DNA from: Zopfochytrium polystomum
Taxonomy: Eukaryota > Chytridiomycota > Chytridiomycetes > Chytridiales > Chytridiaceae
Reading direction: 5' to 3'
Length of the DNA: 64,000 nt
NCBI GenBank assembly: GCA_025765615.1
Contig: JAIVFJ010000117.1
Span: 141,401-205,400 of the forward strand
The translations under genes and the position numbers were made by a program. Below, in pieces: positions 23,825 through 35,664 of the stretch. How positions within the stretch are numbered: the first letter of the stretch is position 1; each line of letters begins with the position of its first letter. The notes beneath the pieces are model-generated. The model was given only the letters and a program-made list of their open reading frames with translations, was not told where the DNA came from and searched no databases.

Positions 23825-26767
23825 TCAGGGCCGTGGGCGGCGTTGCGGGCGACGGGCGCGATTCTCGGGCTGCCTCGTTGGAACGGTGCCGGGCTTGCGG
23901 CATATCGGGCAGGAGTTGACGTGGGAAGTGAGCCACTAACAAAGGCGGTTAGGCCGCATTTTTTGTGCTTTCATCAATCATCCTGACTTTGAACATACCT
24001 GGTCAATGCATTCTGCGTGGAAGCCGTGCCTGCACCGCATAATACGCAGCGACTCGCCCTCTTCGTAGGGGCAAAGACAGATTGTGCACTTTTCCTTCGT
24101 CGCAGCAAGCAGATCCTTAATACCCCACGTAACGGAAGAAACGTCCTCCGTCTGCTGAAATGACGATGTCTCATTTGCCCGCGGTGCGGTGTCGGCATCA
24201 CGCTCAGCAGTCAATGGAAGCTGGGAGTGGTTTACAGTAACAGTGGGGTCAGGAACGGCCGAGTCCAGATCTCCACCATCCTTGAGCTCGTCTGCGAAAG
24301 TCGCAGTCTCCTCCCGTCTCTTTCCCTTTTCGACCTTGTGCAATGGAACCGCCTCGTCGTCCGCAGCAGCGTCTGCAGCACGGTAAACAACGATGGGCAG
24401 CTGCCTCTCAACATCCTCTCTCTTCGCGAACCGGGGACGTGCCGTACCCAACAGCTCGGCCAGCCGTAAAAACTCTTCGTACGACTCTGGGCCGTCACCA
24501 AACAAGCTTCCGCCAATGTCTTCGGCCGAGGCTCGGCTGAGAAGGCTGAGAAGGAGGTGGAATAAAAGGTCGGCGCCGCCGCCGCTCGCGCGGCCGCTGG
24601 GCCCGCCCCGTTGCCGCCGCCTCCGGCCACATTTGACTGCTCGTCAGCCGGCGATGTTCCAGACTCTGAAGTGCTGGAGGGAAACGGTCGGGGGCGTCTC
24701 CTGGCGAACCTTTGTCGTCTTGCAAATGGCGAGGGGCGTGGGAAAGGGTGCGTTTCAGACGGTGCAGGTCGGGTGGACGATGAAGAAGAAGAAGATTGAC
24801 AACGGCATAGGCGTGAACAATGACGGGAAGAACGTGGTTCTGCGCTCTGAATCGGCGGCTGTGCTTTGAGGAGTCTGCCCCGTGGTTTCGTTCGCTCCTG
24901 AGAACAGGTCTTCCATGCCCCAGGGAAGGAGCGGCGACGAAGCAAGAGGACGTGGCGTCCCGGTCCTGTCCTCAAAACTCTTGGGGGACCTCGGCGGCTC
25001 ACTCGCTCCGAACAAATTCCGAAACACCAATGTCAGGTCGGAAGTTTCTTCGTCTTCGTCGTCTGAATCTGCAGCTGAGGAGTCTCGCACAGGAGGTCCA
25101 AACTCATCGTCCGAGTCATTCCCTTCATCTTCAGACATGCTCTCCCGCGTACCAGACCGCTGCTCAGAATCCACTCTAGAAGCCATGTCAGACGACCCGT
25201 CGGGGGCTGACGGAGAGGACGAGGCGGACTGTGGTGAAGTGGCTTGAGCTGTGGGGTCAGCTGCTGCAGCTGTCCGCTCGATCGCGTTGCGAAGGAACAG
25301 GCTGAACAGTCCTGACATCGGACCCATTGGCCGATTTGTAGGGCTGGGGGCTGGCGGCCGCATCTGTCTCCGGTAGTGCGTTGTCTGTCTCGGCTTGCTC
25401 CGTGGCCTGCCCTTGGAACTCGTCACTTGCTTCGGGTAATGGGCGGCGCGGTGGTGAATTCCGGGAAATAACCAGCACCATCCAAGAGTCGCTTTCACGC
25501 GCTGGTTCCGCTGGGGCCTGGTTGTTGTCATCTGCGGCACTGTCGTTTCTTGGTCCGGTCCTGGGTGAAGGACCGTTCCGGCGAAAACCAATAATTACCT
25601 CTGGCGTGCCTGAGCGGCCCATTCGCGGGCCAAGATCGCTTGCTCTCCCAGTTGGCGTCGGGGATGCGGAATAACGAGACGTGCGACTCAACGGGCGTCC
25701 ATTTCGAAGCGAGATTCGGCTTCTCGGTCTCGTTACCGACTCAGAATCGACCCCGCCCTGAGCGGTTGGTTCCGCAAAGTCGGCATCTCGGTGTGCATCT
25801 TCTACAACAGATTCAACCGGACGAGTTTCTGGAGACGCGTCAATAAGCGGTGGCATTTCGCCTGCCTGATTCGACAACATCGACTCTGAGGACGGCGGAG
25901 CAGCTTGCGTTTCATCTAACGGGGGATTGATGTAAGATTCGAGAACATCCGCGGCCACGTCAGCTGTTTCAAGATGGCTTGCCGTTTCAACAGCTGAGGG
26001 ATTGTCATCACTCTCTGCACCGTCAGAATCAGTGTCTGAGAGCTCAACCAATCGTGGGGGACCAGTCTCCTCGTCTCGGAATCTGTTACGGGAAGAGCTC
26101 CTGTTTCCGTGGGCGAGTTGGTTGGAATGTCTTGAGGAGCTCGTCGTATGTCTGTGGGTGACGGTGGGACGGGATCTGTTGCTGATTCCTGGTTTGTTCC
26201 GTCGAGTTCGCTGCCAAGACCGTCCGCTGACTCCATAACCGCGCGAGGATTTTGCTGGATTTGTGACTCATCTACTGGTCCGGCTGTTGCTGGTGGTGCC
26301 GATGCCTCTGCAGTCGAGGGCGCTGGGCTGACGTCGGGAATCGGAGGCACTGCGGACAGCAAATCCTGGGGCACTGTCGCCAAGGATAGCACGGGTTGCG
26401 TCGGTGCTGGCACGCCTGACAAGCTTTCGCGCCGGGCCGATTCAGAAGTAGAATGTCGGAACGAGAAGCACCCGATTTCGGTCCGATCCCAAAGCGAAAG
26501 AGATTCATACGAGTCGCTCGTGGCGGTGGCGGCAGTAACTGGTGATAGTGCCGTGGTGCGCTGGGCTTGCGGCGGTGGCTGCTGTGCCGTGCGAACCTGC
26601 GAAAACGTTATTCGTCCAAGGCCACTGCTGGGTATGCGAGACTTGCGGGGAAGAGAGGGAGAGGAGCCATTCATCCAGCTACGACGCTGAGGCAGCGTGG
26701 TGCTCGACGCGGCAGTTGTGGGGTCCGGCCGGCGCGAATGCGCCGATGTGGAGTTTCCCATCTGCAA
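23825..26767 (-). CDS. RING-H2 finger protein, putative E3 ubiquitin ligase
   Basis: The last two exons are clear: an exon ending at 23999 and, after a 63-bp intron (GTATGT...TTAG, 23936-23998), an exon 23935-23825. Together they encode a complete C3H2C3 RING: CTICLCPYEEGESLRIMRC, RHGFHAECIDQ and, across the junction, WLTSHVNSCPICRKPG. Such domains recruit E2 enzymes for ubiquitin transfer. Upstream to the ATG at 26767 lies a long Ser/Pro/Asp-rich, probably disordered region in which the likely frame changes at about 26.07, 25.35, 24.78 and 24.6 kb; introns or indels there could not be resolved. A short acidic-hydrophobic block precedes the RING (DIGGSLFGDGPESYEEFLRL). The start falls near the edge of the copia element at 26.87 kb, so its promoter may have been displaced. 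Confidence 0.75.
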
Positions 26768-26869
26768 TCAGGAAAGGAAGGTGGCTGGTGAATGTGAGGC
26801 CAGAGACACACCTGTCTGTGTGATGACTTTGTGTTGGGTGTTTCTATATGCAACAAGACAGGCTTTCCA

Positions 26870-29800
26870 TCGCTTCAGCCAGCCAAAAGGGTCAAGCTTG
26901 CAGGCATAAACCATTTGCAGAACATAGCACGCTCACCAGGAGGAAGAACTGCACATTCCCAGACCTTGTGCTCATCTATGAGAGAGTGAAGCTCCTCAAG
27001 CTCAGATGCAGTCCATTCTTCATTGTAGTCTGATTCGTGGGCTTTCTTGTGGGAACGTGGCACTGGTGGGAGTTGTGATTGGTGGATTGGTTCTTTAGGG
27101 AAGCACTTTGGGAAGCGTGGTTCTGGTTTAGCTGATGCAAGGTAGAGTCGCAAGAGATAGCGAGTGATTGTTCGATTTGCAAGTAGCTTGCGAAGTCCAC
27201 TTGGTGCATCTTTGATGTTGACAATGACAGATGGTGGAAGTGGTGATTCAATGACAGGTTCCGGTTCAGTGTTGATGGATTCTGCTACGCGATCTGCCAT
27301 TGGAGCTAGGCTCTCTTCAGGTTCGTCTTCATCTTCGCCCAGGACGACAGCAAATGTGTCAGGGTTACAACCATAGTTGTCATCGTCATTATCGTCTTCC
27401 ATATCTTGGGGAAGAGTTAAAGGTTGATTTGAGGTGTTTGTTGATGGTGATGGCAGCTGTCCCCCCCTGGAAGCCTGGCGCAGTTGCTGGCGAGTACGAG
27501 AGGAGGGAGCATCGTCAGAAGGAGAGTTGGACAATCGACAGTAAGAGTCAAGTGGTGGTTCAACAGGCTTGAAAGAAGGAGAGTCGTCAGTTTCAGGAAA
27601 ATCCGTAAAATCATCAGAGAGAGAAGTTAAGAAATCAGAATTAAGAGATTGAAGCTTAGCGTCACTGCGAACAAGGCCAGGAAAGACATGCTCATGCAAG
27701 TTTTAGTGGCGTGTCGGAAGAATGGCCTGTGCAGTAAAGTCGTAGCTGAGGGCAATAGACTTGCTGTCTGTGTCGAAACCCAAGAAGAGTCCAAGTGAGG
27801 CCAAAGGAGAGAACTTGGTCTTGTGTGAGTTTGCAGGTTCTGTATACTCATTGTTGAGTGTGACAATGAGGCAGCCAAAAAATTCCAAGGTGGCGTAGGT
27901 TGGGTTTTCGGCCTTGGTGATATTCAAATGGAATTCGACCAGTGCGAGTGTGTTGCACACAATTGCGCAGGAATGAAGCATGGCGTATTGCGTAGCTGGG
28001 CTTCAATCAGGAGACAGGAAGCAATGTGGGTGATGACCTTGATGGCATTTTCTGCAACACCATCACCCTCTTTGACATAAGGGACAGAAGGCTGAAAGAC
28101 AATGGGAGGTTGATGGTTGATACAGTAGGCCTCAAATTGCTGAGTGTTAAGACTGAGGTTGTCTGCCTGGACAAACAGAGTTTGACGAGTGGGGAAGAGT
28201 TGCTCTTCAAAATCCATGCGATCAATTATCCTTTGAGTGACACCTGCTGTGCGAGCGACAGTGTTGACCCAAGTATAGCCTGCGGCATAGTCGACAATAA
28301 CTTTAAAGTAGTTGGGACCATCAAGAGAACGTGTACTGATCTTTCCAGTTTGGTCGGTACACAGCATCTGCAGCAGGGCAAAATCAAAACAAGGCTTGGC
28401 CATGAGGTGTTGCTGGCGCATCTTTGCCATATCACAAATGAGGCAAGGCTCGCGTGTTGTTGGTGGTGGTGCAGGAGCACCGTAAAGATCACCAGACTTG
28501 AGAGTATCGCGTACTTGCTCTTGGTGGATGTGGCCAAAACGTCAGTGCCATAGGTCAGGTGCAGTTCCTAATGATGCGTAGGCAATGGGCTCAACTGAAA
28601 TTTTCCTCTGCGCAGCTGGGTGCTGGACTGGAATGAGATAGTAAAGGCCGTCACGTCCTTTGCCAATCTTGATGCCGTGTTGAGATGTGAGGGTAGCAAG
28701 ATCAAGAAGTAAGACAGAATCTTGAGTGAATAGCGTCCCAGCAGTTGAGTCTTGGAGGACATGAGACACAGAGAGGAGCGGTTCCTTGAGTGATGGGACA
28801 TGAAGCACATTGCGGAGCACCACATCAAACCAGGAAAAGTGAGAGTGACAGATCCAATTCCTTTGATGCGGCATTCATGGTCATCTGCTAGGCGGGCATG
28901 GTGTTCAGTTTCAAATCGTTGGTACTCAGCGAATTGCTCCCTTTGTGGGATCATTGTGGGTACAGCTCCAGAATCGATCATGTACAGAAGAGAGGCTATG
29001 CCTGTGTGTGACGCGCTCACTGTTGCAATGTTCACAAAGAAGTAGAAGCAAGAGGGACTGTTTATTTGAGAAGACGAAGAAACAGAGGGTTCTCCTGTAG
29101 CAGGTTGAGGGTGAAATCCAGAGAAAGGAACAAGAGTTGCTTGTGGTGCAGCCTCAGTTGGTACAACCACAGTTGCTGAGGCTGAAGCATGGTTTGGTTG
29201 AGCTGGTGTGAAGTGGTGCGTTTGGAGCCTGGCTGAGATGGCATTGGCTCGGCGCATGTGCAGACAGTGCTCAGACTTGTGCGTGTGTGCGTTGGTGACC
29301 AAGTTTGGAATCTCCGCACAGAACTCACACCTGGTGCCTTCAACTCTTCCAAGACGTCGATGGATTGAGGTAGCCTTTGGCTCTGGCCTATGGGTGACTC
29401 CTGGCTTGCAGTGGTCACGACAGTCCCTTTCCATGTGGTGAGCGTATGCCTTGTGGTAACCACACCAGGTGCTTGGCCTATCCCCACGACGAGGGGAGCA
29501 AGAGTGGTTGTGGTTGTCATGGATGTTGTGACCCCTGTTGTCATTGCTCCTGTAGTTGCTTCCTTGGTGATAATTTCGTTCTGCTCGCTCAAGGTCATTG
29601 CGGCCTCCTTGGATGTGGTCACTTCGGTGGTGTCTATCCTTGCGATGATCATGGTTGTCACAGTGGTTGTTGCCCACTTGACACCAGTTGCAGTTGTTGC
29701 AGCAGTTCCCGCTGTCTTCCTCTTCATCCGCCTCAAGGGTAGTCAAGACAGCAGTAAGCTCATCCATGCTATTCTGTAGATTGTTGAAGCAGGCGTCATT

Positions 29801-30720
29801 GTTTCGAAGTGCTGCCACAAATGGTGCAAAACGACTATGAGTTGAGCTGCGTGCAAGGTCTGTGTGCAGTTTGCTCTGCAGTTTTCGTACAAACTCATCA
29901 AGTCTGTTCTGGCCATGACCTTGGATGAATAGTCGCTGAAGTCGCTCAATCTTGTGCACATAAGAATTCAGATCTTGGTAACACAAGGGGCTTTGAGTGT
30001 CTGTGCGTAGCTGCAGCCCTGACCATCTGTTTTCAAAATCATCAATCGAGCTGGATGGGCAGGCATTATTGAATGTTGGTGAATGGCAGCCACACAGTCT
30101 TGATAGAGGTGAATGTTGTGGCAGAGTTCAAACAAGTGGGAGGTCTCTGGAAGCCTGATCATCAAAGCTGACCGAGCTGTTTTGTTCTCCTTGATGAAGG
30201 TGGCATGCATCTTTAGCACAGCATTCATGAACTCTGATGAAGTCATGATGTGATGCTGAATGTGGTACTTGACAGTTGCTTTGACAGCCACAATTGGTCC
30301 AGCATTAGCTTGCTCAGCGGCAGTTGGTGCCTAGCGATAGTTTGGTGAGAGTGTTTAGCCGGCCTTCGGCTCTGGTGTGCTGTGCCCACCATTTCAACAG
30401 TGCAGCCAGAAACGCCATCTGTCCCACTGATCCTTGGGTTGGTGTGTGACGTACATATGGTAGGCCTCCTTGTTGCAGAAAGGTCTCTCAAGAGGGAATA
30501 GGTCCGTCTGTGTTAGGTCCTGCATTCCCTTTTCACCAATAACCTTGATCTGAAGGTTGCCAATAAAGTCATTGAATTCCGTCAGCGTCTTGCCAGTGGA
30601 CATGCCAACAAACAAGTTTAGGTTGGACAACATTGTGTTGTGTGTAGTTATGATTCTGTTGCAGGAGAAAACCAGTTGCTGGAAAAATTTGCAGGAGTTG
30701 CTCGACAGTCCGGCAGTGAC
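26870..30720 (-). pseudogene. Long copia (LTR-B group) element, 3' truncated
   Basis: From right to left: Gag start at 30633 (NLNLFVGMSTGKTLTEFNDF), Gag body (LNSYVHKIERLQRLFIQGHG), a His/Asn-rich zinc-knuckle-like region (CGYHKAYAHHMERDC near 29450), protease YMIDSGAVPTMIPQREQF near 28975, pre-integrase FDVVLRNVLHVPSLKEPLL, integrase (IERMDFEEQLFPTRQT-like blocks near 28200), and the reverse transcriptase beginning WTASELEELHSLIDEHKVWE, which stops at about 26880. Reverse transcriptase, RNase H and the 3' LTR are lost. Frameshifts occur at about 30.45, 30.0, 28.85 and 28.5 kb. The 28.85 shift is shared with the copy at 16.6 kb. Confidence 0.8.
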
Positions 30721-31482
30721 AAATAGTGACTCTAGGAGTTGTTTGATGCTCTACTTGATGAATAAATGGTCCAGAATAGAAGATGGGTGTAGCCACAATG
30801 CTTGTAGCAAGATGATTGATGGGCAGAAAATTCTGAAATCAGAATAGCAGGTTGGCACTGTTGAATAGTGACTGTGTGCCAAATTTCAGGCCGAGGATCA
30901 AAGTTTTGGTGGTGTTTTCCCTTGGGGAGTGTTGGAGAACAGAATAGAGAGAACTTAGAGCAATTTGGTGCCAGCGGGGTTGACTTGTCACACAAGAAAG
31001 GACAAAAATGGTGGTTGGAGGTAGTGGTTGTTCGACTTTTTGGACCCCCTTATTGAAATCTCTTGTAGCTCCTGCTGTGGGCATCGTGGCGGGGCGCGTT
31101 AGGTATCAATGGAAAGAGCAGAAGCAGGAGAATACGTTTATGCAAGGGCGTCCTCTGATCGCTTCTCTCCGTTGCGTCGATGTCACTCAAAGTTGAGAAA
31201 GCGTTTTTTTGAGTTTGGATGCCAATCAAAATCTGTAGAGACAACTTAGAGAGCTCTGTGATAGCTCGTTGAAAAGAGGAGATTCAGGGCTTTTAAATGC
31301 ACTATAGCAAGTCCGGACTGAGTGACGGGGTCGGCCAGGAGAGGGCGTCGAAAATTTTGGCCTCCCAGACAAAATGGTTTCTAAAGTTGAGCTATGCTGA
31401 TTCTGTTTGTTGGAGGTGGTAGAGAGTGTTTTTTGGAGCTAGAATCTGTGGTTAATGCAGCCAGATAGCTGGCGTGCTGATG
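30721..31482. other. Unassigned sequence between copia Gag and LTR-B
   Basis: About 760 bp without a recognisable domain. It is AT-rich on the left and should be the element leader if 31483-31887 is its 5' LTR, but that would be unusually long, and no tRNA-primer match was found next to the LTR. It may be unrelated filler. Confidence 0.35.
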
Positions 31483-31887
31483 TGTAAACAGTCTACTCTG
31501 AGTGAGTGAGTGGAAGGAGTGAATGAAGTGGAGATGTGTGTTTGTGGGTGGTCCTTCTCCCCAACTTGGAGAGAAAGAGAAAAACTCTGTTATGGATTAT
31601 TGATACATGATATACAACCTGTAATATTTGCTAGGCAAGCATGACTGGCACAGGGTAAAAACCTCTCCTATATTATCTGCTTGAGCAGAGGAGGAGGAAA
31701 ACTGTTGACACTGGGTTTCTGTTCCACTTAGTACTTGGAGTATTTGTCATCAGCGCAAGCAGTGCCCAGGTCGGCATTGGCAGTGGCTCACTCTCCCATG
31801 GGCATCGTGAGAACAATAACTGACAGTCACAATAGGTTCAGGTCCGTCTTGTGCCTCTTGCTGCTAACCAGTCAGTTCTGCCCAACA
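31483..31887 (-). repeat. LTR-B, complete, minus orientation
   Basis: On the plus strand it runs TGTAAACAGTCTACTCTGAG to CAGTTCTGCCCAACA, about 405 bp, matching the solo LTR-B at 8990 in reverse. The flanking five bases (tgatg / gtttg) do not match, so it is either the 5' LTR of the copia element to its left or a copy that has lost its target duplication. Confidence 0.75.
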
Positions 31888-33299
31888 GTTTGTCTGAAGT
31901 TGCGGGTTTGCCAGTATGCCTGTGCTGCAAGACTGTGGCACCTCTCTCTTTCTGTCCTTCTTTGTCTGTCCGTGTATCAGTGGCTTGGGGTGTTAAGGAG
32001 TTTCGGTCTGGGCAAAGCCCTGACCCAAGCCTTTTATCTTCGTTGGTCACTCTTTACATGGCCTGCCACCATGTGCATCAAGGCCTGCCACACAATATTC
32101 ATTAAGGTATGCCACCCTAATTTTCAATCCAGCCACAGGTTGCCAGTGCACTGCATTACCAATATCCAAGGAGGTGAGGTTGAGGCCTTTGCCTTAAGTA
32201 TCTTTTCTTTTTTTTCCCTTTCATTTTATTTTATTTTTTTTTTTTTTTTTTTTGGGCAAGGATTACTTTCAAGTCAACAGGCATCCCCTTGTTAAAACAG
32301 CAAACGTTTTATACACGAATGCGCACAAAAAGAGCCACTCAACAGCAAATCTTTCCCCACTGAGCTGGAACAACAAGTTTGGTGGTGCTGCATCGAAGGC
32401 GCCAAAAAAAAAAAAAAAATAATAACCGTGCTTCTAAGCGCCTGATGAGCCCTGGGGGAGGTTGGCTGAGTCTACAGAGGACTAAGCAGAATGCGCTAAG
32501 TTTCGCTGCAGCTGTTGTGCTGCACGGTCATAAGCCTGTACATCCCAGCCCATTCGTGGAAGACATCTTTGTGCGTTTGGATTGAATCGAAAGATTGCGG
32601 TCGGATTTGCGATGATCATCCCAAAGGATGTGGCCTGGCGCTGAAGGTTGGGGATGGGTTGTTTTCGACATCTTCTCGAACACACACGGGATCTCTCTAC
32701 CGCGCGTCAAGCGCAAATCATTCGTGATCTTTGGACCAAAAGAGATGGAGTGGCCTGGTGGGCGAGTTCGCCCACCTCCTATCAGCCAGCAAAATAACAA
32801 CTGATCGGCGCGTAAGCGTGAGTATCTGTATTGCTTTCTCTCCCTTCTGACCACGAGAAGTACACATCTCATTCCGCTGCAGCTGTGCTTGTTGCGTGAT
32901 GCAAGCGTTTTAGTCACCCAAAATCAAGGCCGCCAAGCGCATCAAGTCACTGAAATAAAGGCAAATTCAACCACGCATCAAGTCGCTTGCGGGATTCTTT
33001 TCCTTTGCTTTGGAGGTGTCTGTTATCTCCCCTGCATTTGGACATTTTGGTGTCCAGGCCCGCGGCATAGACCACATCGATTTTTGCTCTTTCCTGCACC
33101 GCCGAGCGTTGGTTGAGTTTCCCTTCGCTTCGCATTTTCTTCTTTTGACTCGCGTGGAACCGAGGCTGCTGCTTTCTGAGAAGCATTGTTAGCATGTTTT
33201 CTGTTACCATTGCCCGCGCAGTCTCAAGCTGAGCCAGCGTCACTTTGCACGCTTTGCCCGTCGCTGCTTTGTCGAAGCGCTCTTGGTGTGTTCAAATTA
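31888..33299. other. No gene recognised
   Basis: Contains T and A tracts (about 32236-32254, 32404-32419) and short frames without family signatures. The minus strand immediately right of 33300 may belong to the transposase relic. Nothing else could be supported. Confidence 0.35.
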
Positions 33300-33640
33300 G
33301 CTGCTGATTGTTGCTGGAATGCGATGGTGAGGCTTGCACCTTGCATGACATGCTTCACAAATCGAAGAGGAAGTCCTCGCCAGCATCAATCGATCCACCG
33401 GTCAACATGTCGGAAGCTCCTGCTTAAACTTAAATTGCATTCCTCCAGCTTCCACAATTACCTTCTTATGTTTGTCAGACTGATTAGGCGAAGATGAGAC
33501 TGAACGACTGCCTTGACACTTTCTTTATTGCTAAAGTACTCGACCAAACGACCTAGAAGTAACTCCTTCAGTTCCGACCATACCAGCTCGATGGGATTCA
33601 GCTCACAATGAAACTTGGGAAGAAGGATGTTATGTTTCCA
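33300..33640 (-). pseudogene. Relic of a DDE-type transposase, C-terminal part
   Basis: On the minus strand near 33627-33560 the translation reads HNILLPKFHCELNPIELVW, the characteristic LPxxHCELNPIExxW block with the last catalytic acid of DDE-3 (Tc1/mariner- and IS630-like) transposases. It is followed by SLTNIRR and, after a stop, by a short match (RSFRHVDRWIDAG) to the tail of fungal members. Upstream catalytic residues and terminal inverted repeats were not found. Confidence 0.55.
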
Positions 33641-34407
33641 AGACTTCTTTCACTTTTGAGGTTGAAGCACCAGCTCCCGAGGCAAGGAGCAAACTGCATT
33701 GCGTGAGCAGATTTGTTGTGAAATGGAAACTTTAATCGATTGTGGGACTCGCAGCGAGAGCGAGGGAGGGAGATATATATATATATATATATATAAAAAG
33801 AGATAAGGCCCGCCGGCAAACCAAGGAATGTGTGGCAACAACCATTTCGCAAACTATGGTGACACTCGTGGCGGGTTTTCCCGGAAGTTGAAAGTCCCTT
33901 GTGTGCATTGAACTCGATCAGGAAATATTTGTGCTTTCAAGAAAAGTCGATTTTGTGCCTAAAACGGGGAGGGGTTATGAGCGCAAGCGGGAATCCTCGA
34001 AGGTGTTGCGATGGCTAAAAATGAGAACAATCAACAACCTTTTGTGGGTGCGCAAAGTTGTAGAGGTGAGTTTTTTTCCTTCTTTTTTTTTTTTTTTTCA
34101 CACACCACCTTCACAAAGCGACGCGCCTATAGATACTGTAGATACACATTGGGGGGAGTGAGCGCAACGGGAAGCGGTAGCCGCCCTCGGATGCCGCACC
34201 CCGGGAGTAAGAAAAAGAAAAAAAGTCAATGGGAAACAAAGGAAGGCTTTCACCGTCTGGCGTTGTTTGGCAAAACCAAAGCGAGCAAACAGATATGAAA
34301 GAGAGAGAGCCAGAGCCCAAGCAGTCCCTTCTTTCGACGTCAGCCGCACCCCTCCCCGCTCCATTCTTCCCCTCCGATTCAGCCGCTAAACGGACCTGCC
34401 CCTTGCC
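33641..34407. other. Spacer left of the Mgr2/Romo1 gene
   Basis: Contains an AT dinucleotide run (33773-33795), T tracts, and probably the 3' UTR of the Mgr2/Romo1 homologue near the right edge. No coding domain seen. Confidence 0.4.
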
Positions 34408-35211
34408 TCACCGCCTCCAGAGCTCCTCGACCACGACGCGGCGCCTCTCCGGGAACAGGGCGAACGCAAGGGACGACGCGGGCGCCGCGGCTGCGGCCGC
34501 CATCCACGCGCGCGGCTGTTGCTGCTGCTGCGGGAACCTCCGCGCTGGGCCGTACTCGATCGCAAGCGGTGACTCGTCGCCCTCGGTTCGGAGGAGGGAG
34601 CCGATGCTACGTGTGTTTAATTTTGGAAGTGAATTGAGAACTGGGGATGGGCAAGAGGGATCCGATTTCACCTCACCTCATGAGGAAGGCGAAGAATCCG
34701 CCCGACTGGAGCATCTGCTGACCGACGGTGGCGAGGTAACCGCGTTCGCCCGGTCCGTACCTGGTTGAGCATTCAACGGGGGGCAACGGATGTTTTTCGC
34801 ATTTCTTGATTAGAGGGCGAGGTCCAGCAACGTTTCAGGCTCCTCTTACCGCAACACGGTGAATGCGCCCGAGAGGAATCCGATCGACATGCCGGTGATA
34901 CCGCCCATTAGGAAGCCTTTCATTTGTAAGCGCGCGCGCAGTGCGAGCATGCGTTTGCAGGTCGTGTTTTCGTCGGTTTTGGTCGTGTGAAGTTGGAGGT
35001 TGTTGTTGCAAGGAGGTCAGCAACGGAACGTCGGCAGCTCCCGAAGTTATCGTTATTGCAACGACGACGCAAACGAATTTGCCCCAGGGCTCGAGCACTC
35101 GACCACTCGCCCACTAGCGGGGCGGGAAGAGGGCGAAGGCAAGCAGCACACATCGCACTCACCCATCTTCATCTTCTCAAAGAGCATCCATCGGTCCCGA
35201 CTGGCGTCCAT
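34408..35211 (-). CDS. MGR2: Romo1/Mgr2-family mitochondrial inner membrane protein
   Basis: Four small exons join in frame on the minus strand: 35211-35163, 34916-34850, 34760-34677 and 34606-34408, giving 132 residues. The first three build the family core: MLFEKMKMGFLMGGITGMSI, GFLSGAFTVLR, a short loop YGPGERGYLATVGQQMLQSG and GFFAFLMSIGSLLR. These are the two glycine-rich (GxxxG) membrane helices of Mgr2, which in yeast gates lateral release at the TIM23 translocase, and of animal Romo1. After the core comes an extension of about 60 residues (polyglutamine, polyalanine, ending EELWRR) not present in the 80-110-residue relatives. The start is the ATG closest to the core. Divergent from the Sir2 gene, with about 450 bp between starts. 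Confidence 0.85.
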
Positions 35212-35664
35212 GATTCAGGCTGCTGCTGCTTGCTGTGGCGATTTGTTCTGCTTCTTTCTTTTGCAAACTCGTGGCGCGCGCTTCAGCGGGCGTGCGGGCC
35301 TGCGGGGCGTACGAGCTTCGCGGGCGCGGGACTGCGTGGCCTAGCGAGCGGGGGGCGGGGGCGGGGGGCGGGGCAGGGGGTATGAGCAGCGGGCGCTCGT
35401 CCCTCCTCCTTCGATTGGCTGATGGGGTTGGGAGTGCGAGTGTGACTTGTTCTGCTGCTGGTGCTGGTTGCTTGAAAGGTCGACACGCACGTGCGTAGTG
35501 GCCCTCTCTCCTTCTCTGTCTCTCTCTCTCTCTCTCTCTGTCCCTCTCTCTCCCTGTCCCTCTCTCTCTCTGTCCCCCCCCTCTCTCTCTCTCGCTCTCG
35601 TCTCTCTCTCTGTCCGGCTGTCTGCCGCACTCTTCTCTCTCCTTCCACCAGCTTCCACCACCAA
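35212..35664. promoter_or_regulatory. Divergent promoter region between Mgr2/Romo1 and Sir2 genes
   Basis: The two start codons face away from each other across 453 bp. The Sir2-proximal half is a pyrimidine-rich run (about 35503-35640, mostly CT repeats), a common feature of fungal leaders and core promoters. GC-rich blocks (GGGGCGGGG near 35355-35375) lie in the middle. No TATA box was found. Confidence 0.5.
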
